Source: JAKFEW01 sp036675505
Lineage (GTDB): Bacteria > Cyanobacteriota > Sericytochromatia > S15B-MN24 > JAQBPE01
Assembly: GCA_036675505.1 (NCBI GenBank)
Contig: JAKFEW010000141.1
Coordinates: forward strand, 186,001-250,000
Direction of reading: 5' to 3'
Length of the DNA: 64,000 nucleotides
Position 1 is the stretch's first letter. Each line of letters begins with the position of its first letter. The translations under genes were made by a program, and so were the position numbers. Of this stretch, positions 32,950 to 41,950 are shown one piece after another. Below the pieces are notes generated by a model. That model was not told the DNA's origin. It searched no databases and worked only from the letters and a program-made list of their open reading frames with translations.

Positions 32950-35624
32950 GGGGTCTTCGCCTTGATCCGGCGGATGCGCGCGTTGTAGGCGTCCGCGATC
33001 CAGATGTCGCCGTTCGCGGCGATCGCGATGCCGGTCGGCCCGCGGAAGCCCGCGCTCCAGGCCGACCCGTCGCCGTCGCCCGACGTGCCGACGCCGGCGA
33101 TCGTGGTGACGATGCCGCCCGGGCTGATCAGGCGGATGCGTTGGTTGCCCTGGTCGGCCACCAGGAGGTTGCCGGCCCCATCGAGCGCCAGCCCATGCGG
33201 CGTGTCGAACTGGGCCTGCGCGGCCGGGCCGTCCTTGTAGCCCTTCACGCCGGTGCCGGCATAGGTCGTGACGTTGCCGGCCGGGTCGATCGCCCTGATC
33301 CGCTGGCCGTCGCGCTCGGCGACGAACACGCGGCCGTTCGGCGCCACGGCCGGGCAAATCGGCGAGTTGAACCGCGCGGTCGCGCCAGGGCCGTCGGCGA
33401 AGCCGCCCTGATCGATGCCCGAAGGCCCGCTGCCGGCCAGGGTCGTGACGGTGCCGTCGGCCGCGATCTTGCGCACGCGGTGGTTCAGGAAATCGCCGAC
33501 GATGAGGCTGCCGGCACCGTCCACGGCGAGGCCGGTCGGCTGGAAGAACGTCGCCGTGGCGCCCGGGCCGTCCGCCAGGCCAGGGGCGCCTGTGCCTGCC
33601 AGCGTGGTGACGTTGCCTGCCGGATCGATTTTGCGGATGCGCTGGTTGGCATGCTCGGAGACGTAGACGTTGCCGGCGTTGTCGGCCGTGATGCCCCAGG
33701 GATTGTTGAACGCGGCCGTGGCGGCCGGCCCGTCCAGCATGGCTTTCGTGCCCGAGCCCGCGAGGGTCGTCACGACGCCTGCGGGCGTGACCTTGCGGAC
33801 GCGCGAGTTGACGTAGTCCGAGACCACCAGGTCGCCGGCCGGGTCGAACGCGAGGGCCTGGAGCGAGCCGAAGCGGGCCGCGGTGCCGGTGCCGTCGGCG
33901 TAGCCCCAGCTGCCGCCCGCGATCGTATCGACGACCTTCGCGAGCGAGCGCGGCGCGAGCGGCGGCATGTGGGCCGCGACCGCCTCGGCGAGCGTCGCGA
34001 GCGAGGCGGTGTAGCCGCCCTGCACGGCGGCCTGGGCCTCGGCGGCGGTGAGCAAGCCCTGGAGCTGGGCGATGTCCTGGTCGAGCCCGTCGAGGTCGAG
34101 CTCGGCGGGCTTGAACGCGCCGGCGGCGAGCTGCTGCTCGGCCCAGCCCGCCATCGACGTGGAGGCCGCGTTGACGTAGTGCTCGACGGCGTCGTCCGCC
34201 GCGGACCTCACCTGGCCCGCGATCAGGGTGATCAGCTCGTAAGGGCCGGCCTTGACCTCGACGCGGATCGCCCGCGGCGCGCCGGCCGCCACCGCCAGCT
34301 CGAACCGGCCGTTCGGATCCGCGGTGACCCAGCCCGAGAGGGCCGTGCCGTCCAGCCCGACCAGGCGGGCCTGCGCCGAGGGCCACGGGTACTCCGGGTA
34401 GGCCGCCGGACCGGCCGGCATCGCGGCCGCGAGCCGGTACTTCGCGTCGTTGGTGGCGGGCCCCGCCGGCGGCTGGAAGGGCGTCAGCGCGTGGCCGATG
34501 AAGCGCGTGCGCGAGACGAGCGCGCCCGCGGCGTCGCTGACCAGCCCGCCGCCCTCGCCGCGGGTGCGCGAGACGAGCCCGCCGGTCGCATCAACGATCG
34601 GCGCATCGCCCGCGGGGGCGCCGTCATGCTGGGGCAAGCCGGGCTGGCTCGCGGCGGGGGCCAGGCCGCCGCTCGTAAGCGCGCTGACCACCGTGACCTC
34701 GAGCACAGCCCCCAGGAGCGCGACGCCGTCCACCTCCACCTGCGCCGCGCCCTGGCGCACGGCGGCATCGCCCAGCGTCACCGTGAAGTCGAGCCGTTCG
34801 CCTGTGAGGCGCACGCCCCAACGCTCGGCCAGCAAGCCGCGAAGCCCGCCCGGATCGCCGTCCGCCTCGATCGCCCGGAAGGTCTGCAGGATCCGCGTCG
34901 CCGCCCGCGCGTGCGCCGCGTCGCCGCCCCGCGCGAGCAGCCCCAGGTCGTAAGAAGCCCGCAAGGTGCCCGGCACGAGCGGCCCGTCCACCGTGATCAA
35001 CAGGCCGAGCGCCTCGGTGATCGGCTCGCACGGCAGCGGCTGGTCGCAGGCCGCGCCGGTGCGCCCGCCGGTCGCCGCGAGCAGCGCCGCACGGTCGTTC
35101 GCGAATTTCGTCCGGGTGGCCGGTCCGATCACCGGCACGTACGCGCTCAGCGCGACGGGCGTCTGCGCGCCCGTCAGCAGGCCCACCGGCAGGGTCACGA
35201 CCAGGCTGCGGTCGGGCGCCGCGATCTCGCCGCCCACGGCCGGTACGGCGGCCGCGAGCGCCACCTGGCGGGCCGGCGTGAGGTCGATTAACGCCTGGCC
35301 CGCGGCGAGCGTGACCCGCGTCGGGGCCGCACCTGGCGCGAGCACGAAGAATCCGCCCGCCGCCGTCGCCGCCTTGACCGCGGATTCCGGCAGCACGAGC
35401 TCTCCGTTGGGGCCCAGCGGGTAAATTTGGCCGCCCACCATCACGGCGACCGCGCCGTCGCGGGTCGCGCCGCCGATGCGCACGGTGAAGGTCTTGCCCT
35501 TCACCTTGATGCGCAGGGTGCCCGCGCCGCTCACGGCGTCTTCGGCCCCAGGCGCGACGGACGGCGCGGGGCAGCCGCTGGTCAAGGCGGCGGCGATGAG
35601 GAGGGCCAGGCGGGCGTGGCGCAT
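32946..35624 (-). CDS. NHL-repeat lipoprotein
   Basis: An 892-residue lipoprotein, ATG 35624 after TGGAGAA, lipobox ALTSGC. The N-terminal 330 residues are beta-rich with no family recognised (KVKGKTFTVRIGGATRDG at the start). A linker with LVSRTRGEGGGLVS and ALVSRTRF is followed by a helical region (about 470-560) and a C-terminal NHL beta-propeller (about 575-890) with blades like NVYVSEHANQRIRKIDPAGNVTTLAGTG. Homologous in its second half to the gene it overlaps (GTGA at 32946-32949), which suggests a tandem duplication. Possibly involved in surface adhesion or polymer binding. Confidence 0.87.
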   Translation of the reverse strand: MRHARLALLIAAALTSGCPAPSVAPGAEDAVSGAGTLRIKVKGKTFTVRIGGATRDGAVAVMVGGQIYPLGPNGELVLPESAVKAATAAGGFFVLAPGAAPTRVTLAAGQALIDLTPARQVALAAAVPAVGGEIAAPDRSLVVTLPVGLLTGAQTPVALSAYVPVIGPATRTKFANDRAALLAATGGRTGAACDQPLPCEPITEALGLLITVDGPLVPGTLRASYDLGLLARGGDAAHARAATRILQTFRAIEADGDPGGLRGLLAERWGVRLTGERLDFTVTLGDAAVRQGAAQVEVDGVALLGAVLEVTVVSALTSGGLAPAASQPGLPQHDGAPAGDAPIVDATGGLVSRTRGEGGGLVSDAAGALVSRTRFIGHALTPFQPPAGPATNDAKYRLAAAMPAGPAAYPEYPWPSAQARLVGLDGTALSGWVTADPNGRFELAVAAGAPRAIRVEVKAGPYELITLIAGQVRSAADDAVEHYVNAASTSMAGWAEQQLAAGAFKPAELDLDGLDQDIAQLQGLLTAAEAQAAVQGGYTASLATLAEAVAAHMPPLAPRSLAKVVDTIAGGSWGYADGTGTAARFGSLQALAFDPAGDLVVSDYVNSRVRKVTPAGVVTTLAGSGTKAMLDGPAATAAFNNPWGITADNAGNVYVSEHANQRIRKIDPAGNVTTLAGTGAPGLADGPGATATFFQPTGLAVDGAGSLIVGDFLNHRVRKIAADGTVTTLAGSGPSGIDQGGFADGPGATARFNSPICPAVAPNGRVFVAERDGQRIRAIDPAGNVTTYAGTGVKGYKDGPAAQAQFDTPHGLALDGAGNLLVADQGNQRIRLISPGGIVTTIAGVGTSGDGDGSAWSAGFRGPTGIAIAANGDIWIADAYNARIRRIKAKTP

Positions 35625-35711
35625 GCGAGTTCTCCATACCCAGAGGGGGCGTCTGCATGCGGTATCGCGCGGTCGACTGACAGGCCTCTGACAATCCCTG
35701 AAAAGGCGACA

Positions 35712-35738
35712 GGGGTCGGCGCGGAACGCGCCGACCCC
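35712..35738 (-). terminator. Rho-independent terminator of the HU gene
   Basis: Perfect 12-bp stem ggggtcggcgcg/cgcgccgacccc with a 3-nt loop; on the minus strand it is followed by tgtcgcctttt. It lies 32 bp after the HU stop. Confidence 0.75.
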
Positions 35739-35769
35739 CAGTCTTCGAGCAGGTCGTTTGTAGAAGAGA

Positions 35770-36075
35770 TTACTTCTTCTTGCCGCCGGCCTTGCCCTTC
35801 GCGCCGCCGACAGCCTCCTTGAGGCCCTTGCCGGCCGCGAAGGCGGGCGCCTTGCGGGCAGGAATCTTCAGAACGCCGCCGGTGCGGGGGTTGCGACCCT
35901 CGCGGGCAGCACGCTCTCGGACCTGGAAGGTGCCGAAGCCGACGAGCGTCACCTTGTCGCCCTTCGAGAGCGCGTCGGTGATGGCCGTGACCATCGCGTT
36001 TACGGTGGACTCGGTGTCCTTCTTGGACATCTTGGTCTTGGTCGCAACGGCGTTGACCAGTTCTTCCTTGTTCAC
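35770..36075 (-). CDS. hup: HU family nucleoid DNA-binding protein
   Basis: A 101-residue histone-like protein that bends DNA as a dimer. GTG start 36075 behind GAGGAGGT. It has the full HU fold: MNKEELVNAVATKTKMSKKD, VTLVGFGTFQVRERAAREGRNPRTG (the DNA-binding arm), LKIPARKAPAFAAGKGLKEAV. The last 13 residues form a Lys/Gly tail (GGAKGKAGGKKK) absent from E. coli HU, similar in kind to basic tails in some other phyla. Single gene with its own promoter and terminator. Confidence 0.96.
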   Translation of the reverse strand: MNKEELVNAVATKTKMSKKDTESTVNAMVTAITDALSKGDKVTLVGFGTFQVRERAAREGRNPRTGGVLKIPARKAPAFAAGKGLKEAVGGAKGKAGGKKK

Positions 36076-36119
36076 TTGCTACCTCCTCGAAGACACACTG
36101 CAAGTGGGATGCCGCCGCT

Positions 36120-36148
36120 AACTTAGCACTGGCCATTCTCGGAATCAA
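36120..36148 (-). promoter_or_regulatory. Promoter of the HU gene
   Basis: Minus-strand TTGATT (36148-36143), 17-bp spacer, TAAGTT (36125-36120) with the TGC extension. It predicts a leader of about 38 nt that carries the strong ribosome binding site. Confidence 0.65.
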
Positions 36149-36296
36149 CCCCCCATGCGGCCTTCCGGGATTGGTAAAGTTCCGTAAACCCGCGCACCGC
36201 GATCGTTTCAGGCCTCGAAAATTATTTTCCATCCTGAGCGGGTTGCCGGGGTCGGCCGGCTCACAGTCCCCATCCCTGGCCACTCCCAAGTCAGGT

Positions 36297-36302
36297 TATG
36301 AT
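36297..36302 (+). promoter_or_regulatory. -10 element TATGAT for gene 36321
   Basis: TATGAT 18 nt before ATG 36321, with GAGGAAA between; a very short leader of about 12 nt. No good -35. Confidence 0.5.
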
Positions 36303-36320
36303 AGGGCCCGAGGAAACCCG

Positions 36321-37901
36321 ATGGACACCGAGCCCACCACCCCCCCCGAGCCCGACAAGGCCGACGATTTTCCGCTCTGGCCCTTCCTGGACACGCTGTA
36401 TCGCTGGGCCGAGGCGCAGCCGTGGAGCCCGGCCGAGCGTGCCGACGCCTGGCGCGCCTTTGTGCGGGGCGTCGCCGCGGCGCCGGCCGAGGAGCCGGAC
36501 GTCCAGGACCCGGACCAGCACGACCGCGTCCTGCGCTTCTGGGCCTGGTTCCACCTGGACCGCCCGGTGGGCACCGATGCCGCCGGCCGCCGGCCGATCG
36601 ATTTGTTCCTCGATGGCCACCGCGCCGACCTCACGTCCGAGGGCCTCGCGGCCTACGAGGCGCTGTCGCATTCGCTCTTCGGTGCTTTCAAGGTGGTCCA
36701 CCAGTTCCGCCTGGTGATGCTCGAGGACCTCGCGACCGGGCAGCGCCACCGCCTGAACCCCGGGCCTTTGGCCGAAGAGTTGGTGCCGGGCGATCTCACG
36801 GTCGGCCGGCTCTACCCGCATGACGAGGGCGTCGACGGCGATCCCGACCTGCATGTCGGCCATATGATGGAAATGGGCGGCGACGCCGCCCGGCTCGACC
36901 CGCCCGCGGCGGAGGCGCGCTTCTACGCCGCCATGGTGCCCGCCAAGGGGCCGGTGATGGACGTGCTCGACGCCTTGCTCCTGCAAGTGGACAGCCCGCT
37001 CACGGCCGACGACATCTTCGAGATGATCCGCGAGGCCAAGGCGCTCGAAGAGGTCGTGGACGAGCTCTTCTCCTCGCCGGCCTACCGCCTGCGTTTCCTG
37101 CACATGCGCGACAGGTCGCTGCTCGAGGAGCTCCTGCAGGAGCTGTGGGACACGTCGGGCCCCTTGCAGGAGGCGAACCTCGCGCCGGAGGACGCGACGG
37201 CCCTCGCGCGGATGGTGCGCGAGGCGCTGCGGGCGATCGCCGAGGGTAACCTGCAGGCGCTGATGGCCGTCAGCGATCCCAAGGGCTTCATCCCCCTCTA
37301 CCTGGACCTCTACGGCATCAAGGGCCTCAAGCGCCTGTGCGACGTGACCGGCGGCGTACCGGACACGGCCGTCCGCACCCGCCACCAGCTGCTGCCCAAG
37401 GACGGCGGGATCTTCACGACGCTCACCTGGGGCAAAGACGGCGACAAGCACGCGGCCGGCATGATTTCCTTCGGCACCGCCGATGGCCGCTGGATGCTCT
37501 CGGACGTCTCGCAGCCGGAAACCGCCTCCCCCGCCCTCACGGTCGCCTTCGACAAGGTGCAGGCCCTGGGGTGGGCCAGCGACGAGGCTGGCGACCCGGT
37601 CGAGGCCTTGCTGCGCCGCGCCGTCGAGGACGTCGGCTATTCCGTCCACGACGCGATCGACCTCTTCCGCCTGTGGCGCGATTTCAAGGATCAGGCCGAG
37701 CCGGATCTGTCGCAGCCGGCGATCTGGGCGGCCGGCGTCGAGCTCGCGGACACGCGCTACCGCAACGAGGACCTCGAGGTGAAGGTGCTCGCCAAGAGCT
37801 ACGGGGTCATGCCCCGCGCCATCGAGGGCGCGGCCGACGAGATCGAGGCCGCGCTGAAAGCCCGCGACGACGCCGAACAGGCCGAGCAGGCCGACGGCTA
37901 A
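36321..37901 (+). CDS. Large soluble protein of unknown function
   Basis: A 526-residue acidic protein with no signal peptide or membrane helix. I chose ATG 36321 (GAGGAAA upstream); the frame to 36171 runs through the promoter. The N-terminus has a conserved-looking segment FPLWPFLDTLYRWAEAQPWSPAERADAWRAF... and the rest is mainly helical with a central beta part (GIFTTLTWGKDGDKHAAGMISFGTADGRWMLSDVS). No Walker, HTH or protease motif seen. Monocistronic. Confidence 0.75.
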   Translation: MDTEPTTPPEPDKADDFPLWPFLDTLYRWAEAQPWSPAERADAWRAFVRGVAAAPAEEPDVQDPDQHDRVLRFWAWFHLDRPVGTDAAGRRPIDLFLDGHRADLTSEGLAAYEALSHSLFGAFKVVHQFRLVMLEDLATGQRHRLNPGPLAEELVPGDLTVGRLYPHDEGVDGDPDLHVGHMMEMGGDAARLDPPAAEARFYAAMVPAKGPVMDVLDALLLQVDSPLTADDIFEMIREAKALEEVVDELFSSPAYRLRFLHMRDRSLLEELLQELWDTSGPLQEANLAPEDATALARMVREALRAIAEGNLQALMAVSDPKGFIPLYLDLYGIKGLKRLCDVTGGVPDTAVRTRHQLLPKDGGIFTTLTWGKDGDKHAAGMISFGTADGRWMLSDVSQPETASPALTVAFDKVQALGWASDEAGDPVEALLRRAVEDVGYSVHDAIDLFRLWRDFKDQAEPDLSQPAIWAAGVELADTRYRNEDLEVKVLAKSYGVMPRAIEGAADEIEAALKARDDAEQAEQADG

Positions 37902-38057
37902 CCAAGATCGCCAGCGGTTTTCGTCAGATCGGCGGTTGCCACCTTAACCTGGCGACAACCCGTCCCGTGATAGCCACTGTTTTAACAATAAAGTAACGGG
38001 GCATACCCCTGCTTAAGGGCTAGACCCGAGGGGGACCCCGGGATGGAGGGATTTCAA

Positions 38058-40376
38058 ATGACCAATCGCAGCAATGCTCGCCACTACATGGGCATCGCGC
38101 TGTCGGTGGGCCTTGCCGCGACGGCCGGTTGCGCCGCGCCCGCGGCGACGACCGCACCCGATGAGACGCAGCTGCGCCAGTCGATCGGCCAGGGCCCGTC
38201 CGCAGCCGCCCAGGCGGCGTCGGATCTCGGCCTCACCAAGCAGCCGATCCAGACCGAGGAGTTCAAGCTCATCGCGGGCGACAAGCCGCTCACCAAGGCG
38301 CTCGTCGTCGTCGGCGACCAGTTCCTCGTGCCCGACGAGCGCGGCGTGATCCGCCTGCCGAAGTCGGCCGCGCTGGCCGACGGCAAGTCCGTCATCAGCG
38401 TGATGGCCGACGGCTACGTGCCGGTCACGATGCCGGTCGTCGGCGGCGCGGCGCTGCAGCTGACGCCGATCGATTCGGCGCGCACCGCGATCAGCGCGAC
38501 CAACGGCGGCATCGCACGCAACGCGGACGGCACGATGGAAGTCTCCTTCGCCCCGGGCTCGCTCAGCAAGGACGCCAAGGTCGCCGTGACCCGCGTCTAT
38601 AACGAGCAGTTCAACACCTACTACATGCCGGCCGCCGCGCCTGACACGAAGCGGACCTCGCTCGGCGAGTACACCTACCACCTCGAGCTGGACGGCGCGG
38701 AAGTCACGAGCGCCGCCAACATCATCGTGAAGTTCAAGGTCGAAGGGAAGCTGAAAGAGAACTTCGATCAGCTGCTGGCCGAGCCCAAGGGCCTCGAGGG
38801 CTCGAACATCAAGGACGATTTCTCGAAGGACACCCAGGGCACCATGTGGTTCGCGATGAAGAACCCGGCCGCCTTGCCCAAGCCCGAGGAACTGCTCCGC
38901 TCGACGTTCAGCCTGCTCGCGCAGTCGTGCCCGTCCTACCCCAACGATCACTGGTTCCGGACGGACCGCATCATCAAGGACAACTACATCGACAACGGCT
39001 GCAACAACCGCGGCGACGGCGGCGTGGCCTTCCACGACTCGCAGTGGAACGGCGGTCACTGCATGTACATCAGCGACAGCAGCTGGCAGTGCGAGGGCGG
39101 CGGGCTCGTGCAGTACGTCCAGACGCGCATCGACGCGCCTTCGTCGGGCGTGGTCGCGAAGGTCACCTGGCAGTCGAATGATGGCCGGATTTCGGGCCCC
39201 GTGTCCAACGCCCTGGTTTCGTTCAACCACGCCGGCACCGTCGTGCGGGCCGCGACGTCGCAGGCTTACACCGACGGCGACGGCGAGGCCGCGGGCGTCG
39301 GTGCCCAGGGCGCCAACGGCACGGCCAGTCCGAAGCTCCAGTCCCAGCCGTGGACGATCGGCACGCCCGGCGGTTACACCGTCAACTGCGGCGGTCCGGT
39401 CCAGCTCAAGATCATCAAGAACAAGCCGATCGTGAAGTTCAACTTCGCGAAGAACGGCACGCCGACGAGCCCCGGCTACGCGCTGCGCACCTCGCACGGC
39501 AACGTCAGCGTGGGCAACCTGAACGGCCCCACGGCCGGCATCACCATGAACAGCGTTTCGTCGGCGTCGGAGACGTTCAGCGTGAACGGCACCTGGCAGC
39601 CCTCCGGCGACATCTGGATCGACGCCAAGAGCAACGGCTCGACCGCCATCCAGTGGAACAACTACAACAACGGCGGCAACCCGAACGCGCTCGCCACCAA
39701 CATCTGGTTCTCGAAGCAGATCGGCGCCAACCTCACCTATCTGTCGAACGACGACCAGGCCTCGGGCACGCCCTCGGACCAGCGGCCGCTCCAGACCTGG
39801 AACACCAAGGCGGCGCTCGCTAACGTGGCGTTCAGCCACCCGGTGTCGAGCTTCGGCGGGAAGTCGCCCGCGTCGCGCGACAACCTGAGCTTCACCGCGG
39901 CCGCCGGCTCGGCCGGCACCTGGGGCCTCAACGGGGCTTCCGGCTCGGTCACCGCCACGGTCAACGGCCCCGACACCCCCACGCCCGTCTCCCTGACCGG
40001 CACCACCAGCTACACGGTCTCGGGTGGCTCGGTGGGTGTGCGCATCAACGCCAACCTCCCGGAGATGACGATCACCATCCGCGAGATGGAGACCGACGAC
40101 ACCACGTTCAAGCTGGTCTACACGCTCGACGGTTCCTCGGAAGACAAGGAGATGCGTCTCAGCCGCAGCGGCAACACCATCCGCTTCTCGATCCCGGTCG
40201 AGGACGAGCTGAACAAGCCCAAGAAGCACACGTTCAAGATCAAGTGGTTCGGTACCGAGAACGGCAACACCACCTTCTGGATGGCGAACCGCGCCGCGTT
40301 CCCCTCGATGACCGTGGCCCGCGCGGGCCGCTACGATCACCCTGCGCTCGACGGCACGCTCAACGCGGCCAAGTAA
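38058..40376 (+). CDS. Large surface lipoprotein, unknown family
   Basis: A 772-residue lipoprotein; ATG 38058 lies 7 nt after GGAGGG and gives lipobox LAATAGC. The first 110 mature residues are low-complexity and a carboxypeptidase-regulatory-like fold (KPLTKALVVVGDQFLVPDERG). A cysteine-rich segment near residues 295-345 (SCPSYPNDHWFRTDR..., DNGCNNRGDGG, GHCMYISDSSWQCEGGG) could hold two disulfides. The C-terminal half is beta-rich with Asn/Gly turns and Thr/Ser-rich strands, like an adhesin or carbohydrate-binding protein. A strong terminator follows. Confidence 0.82.
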   Translation: MTNRSNARHYMGIALSVGLAATAGCAAPAATTAPDETQLRQSIGQGPSAAAQAASDLGLTKQPIQTEEFKLIAGDKPLTKALVVVGDQFLVPDERGVIRLPKSAALADGKSVISVMADGYVPVTMPVVGGAALQLTPIDSARTAISATNGGIARNADGTMEVSFAPGSLSKDAKVAVTRVYNEQFNTYYMPAAAPDTKRTSLGEYTYHLELDGAEVTSAANIIVKFKVEGKLKENFDQLLAEPKGLEGSNIKDDFSKDTQGTMWFAMKNPAALPKPEELLRSTFSLLAQSCPSYPNDHWFRTDRIIKDNYIDNGCNNRGDGGVAFHDSQWNGGHCMYISDSSWQCEGGGLVQYVQTRIDAPSSGVVAKVTWQSNDGRISGPVSNALVSFNHAGTVVRAATSQAYTDGDGEAAGVGAQGANGTASPKLQSQPWTIGTPGGYTVNCGGPVQLKIIKNKPIVKFNFAKNGTPTSPGYALRTSHGNVSVGNLNGPTAGITMNSVSSASETFSVNGTWQPSGDIWIDAKSNGSTAIQWNNYNNGGNPNALATNIWFSKQIGANLTYLSNDDQASGTPSDQRPLQTWNTKAALANVAFSHPVSSFGGKSPASRDNLSFTAAAGSAGTWGLNGASGSVTATVNGPDTPTPVSLTGTTSYTVSGGSVGVRINANLPEMTITIREMETDDTTFKLVYTLDGSSEDKEMRLSRSGNTIRFSIPVEDELNKPKKHTFKIKWFGTENGNTTFWMANRAAFPSMTVARAGRYDHPALDGTLNAAK

Positions 40377-40399
40377 GCCGGGTCGACCCACAAATCGAG

Positions 40400-40430
40400 A
40401 CCGCCGGAGGCTTTCGCCTCCGGCGGTTTT
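40400..40430. terminator. Rho-independent terminator between convergent lipoprotein genes
   Basis: Arms accgccggaggc (40400-40411) and gcctccggcggt (40416-40427), loop tttc, then TTTT on the plus strand. The minus strand has only a weak T-run (tctcgattt). Confidence 0.88.
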
Positions 40431-40445
40431 CCGTCCGGGCGTCGT

Positions 40446-41882
40446 TCAGGGGGTCACGGTGACGTGCAGCGTGTCCTTGAGGTTGCCGCTCAGGGCGAAG
40501 ATGTCGAACTCGCCGGCGAGGGACGGGGTGATCGTGCCTGCGACGGAGCGCTCGAGCGAGGTGTTCGTCGCCGAGAACACGGTGACGGCGCCCGCGATCG
40601 TCTGGTCGGCCGTGTCCACCAGGACCGCGTCGAAGGGGTAGGTCTGGCCGATCTTGAGCGTGGTCAGCCGCGGCGTGATCGCGATCGACTTGATCACCCG
40701 GAACGGCAGCCCGTTGGTGGCCTTGCCGTTCACCGTCACGACGATGTCGCCGTTCACCGCGCCGATCGGCACCGTGGCCTTGATGAGCGTGGCGTTCACG
40801 CGCTCGACGCTGCCCGCGGCGATTGCGCCGAACTTCACGGTGAGCGTGTCGCCAGACTCGCCGAGGTCCTCGCCCGTGATGAAAACGTCGGCGGCGGGAC
40901 CGGCGTAAGCGGGATTCAGTTGCAGGATCTGCGCCGCGGTGATCGAGAAGATGAGGTCGCCCGCGAGCGCAGTTTCGTTGCCGGCCACGGTGATGCCGGC
41001 GATCCTCGCGTCGGGGAGGCCGGCCTTGCGCGCGATGAGCTCGTAGGTGCCGGGGGGCAGGCCCTCGAGCGTGTAGAAGCCTGTCGCATCCGTCTTGGTG
41101 GCGTAGGCGGTGCCGTCGACGAACACGTCGACGTTTTCCAGCGTGCCGGCCGGCTGCGCCTTCGTGGCGGTCACCTTGCCGGTGACGCCGCCGGTGCGGC
41201 TGAGCTTGAGCTCGACTGTCGACGAGCCGGCCGGCACGTCGATCTGGACGGCCCGGTTGATGATGCTCCCCGTGTCTTCGACCGCCTCGACGTTGAGCGT
41301 GGCGCCGGCGTTCACGTTGAGCGTGAAGCGGCCTTCGGCGTCGGTCTTGACCGTCGCCGCCGCCGCCGCGATGCCGCCCGTGACGAAGGCCTTGACCTCG
41401 ACGTCGACGGCTGGCGTGTCGTCGAAGTTGAGGACGCGGCCGCCGATCTGCGTGGGGCCGATGCTCGGCGCGACGCTGACCGACGGCGCGGTGCTCGGGT
41501 CGCCCGAGGGCGCCGTGGAGGTGGTCGGCAGGACCGACGCGTTGGGATCGACCGAGGCATTCGGATCGACGGAGCCGGTGGGCGCGGGCGACAGGTTGGG
41601 GTCGACGGAGCCGGTCGGCGAGCTCGATGAGCCGGGCGAGGGGCTCGCACCACTGCCGGTCCCGGTTCCGGTCCCGGCGCCGCCGGAGGGCTTCGTGGAG
41701 GGCTTCACGACCTTCGACGGGCTGCCCTTGGCCGTGGGCGAGCCGGCCGTGCGTGTGCCGCTCTTGCGACCGCCGATCGAGTCCTCGCCTTCGGTGGATG
41801 GCGCGGTCGGCGTCCCGTTGCAGCCGAGCCCCACGACCGCGATCGTGGCCATCAAGACCGATAGGTGCCGCTTCGTGCCCAT
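40446..41882 (-). CDS. Lipoprotein with Ser/Pro-rich stalk, carboxypeptidase-regulatory and IPT domains
   Basis: A 478-residue lipoprotein. ATG 41882 follows GAGGAGA and gives lipobox VVGLGC. After the lipid cysteine comes a low-complexity stalk of about 110 residues (GTGTGTGSGASPSPGSSS, repeats of SVDPNAS), then two carboxypeptidase-regulatory-like modules (KTDAEGRFTLNV, KTDATGFYTLEGLPPGTYEL), an IPT/TIG domain (INPAYAGPAADVFITGEDLG-like) and a final Big-type module (VTVFSATNTSLERS). Same design principle as the protein at 30709 without the propeller. Probably a cell-wall-spanning surface protein. Confidence 0.86.
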   Translation of the reverse strand: MGTKRHLSVLMATIAVVGLGCNGTPTAPSTEGEDSIGGRKSGTRTAGSPTAKGSPSKVVKPSTKPSGGAGTGTGTGSGASPSPGSSSSPTGSVDPNLSPAPTGSVDPNASVDPNASVLPTTSTAPSGDPSTAPSVSVAPSIGPTQIGGRVLNFDDTPAVDVEVKAFVTGGIAAAAATVKTDAEGRFTLNVNAGATLNVEAVEDTGSIINRAVQIDVPAGSSTVELKLSRTGGVTGKVTATKAQPAGTLENVDVFVDGTAYATKTDATGFYTLEGLPPGTYELIARKAGLPDARIAGITVAGNETALAGDLIFSITAAQILQLNPAYAGPAADVFITGEDLGESGDTLTVKFGAIAAGSVERVNATLIKATVPIGAVNGDIVVTVNGKATNGLPFRVIKSIAITPRLTTLKIGQTYPFDAVLVDTADQTIAGAVTVFSATNTSLERSVAGTITPSLAGEFDIFALSGNLKDTLHVTVTP

Positions 41883-41950
41883 GGCTCTCCTCCGCTCGCG
41901 GGCCCAGCCCTTCGGGTTCCACATACCCGACGGCCAAGGCCCGGAAACGG

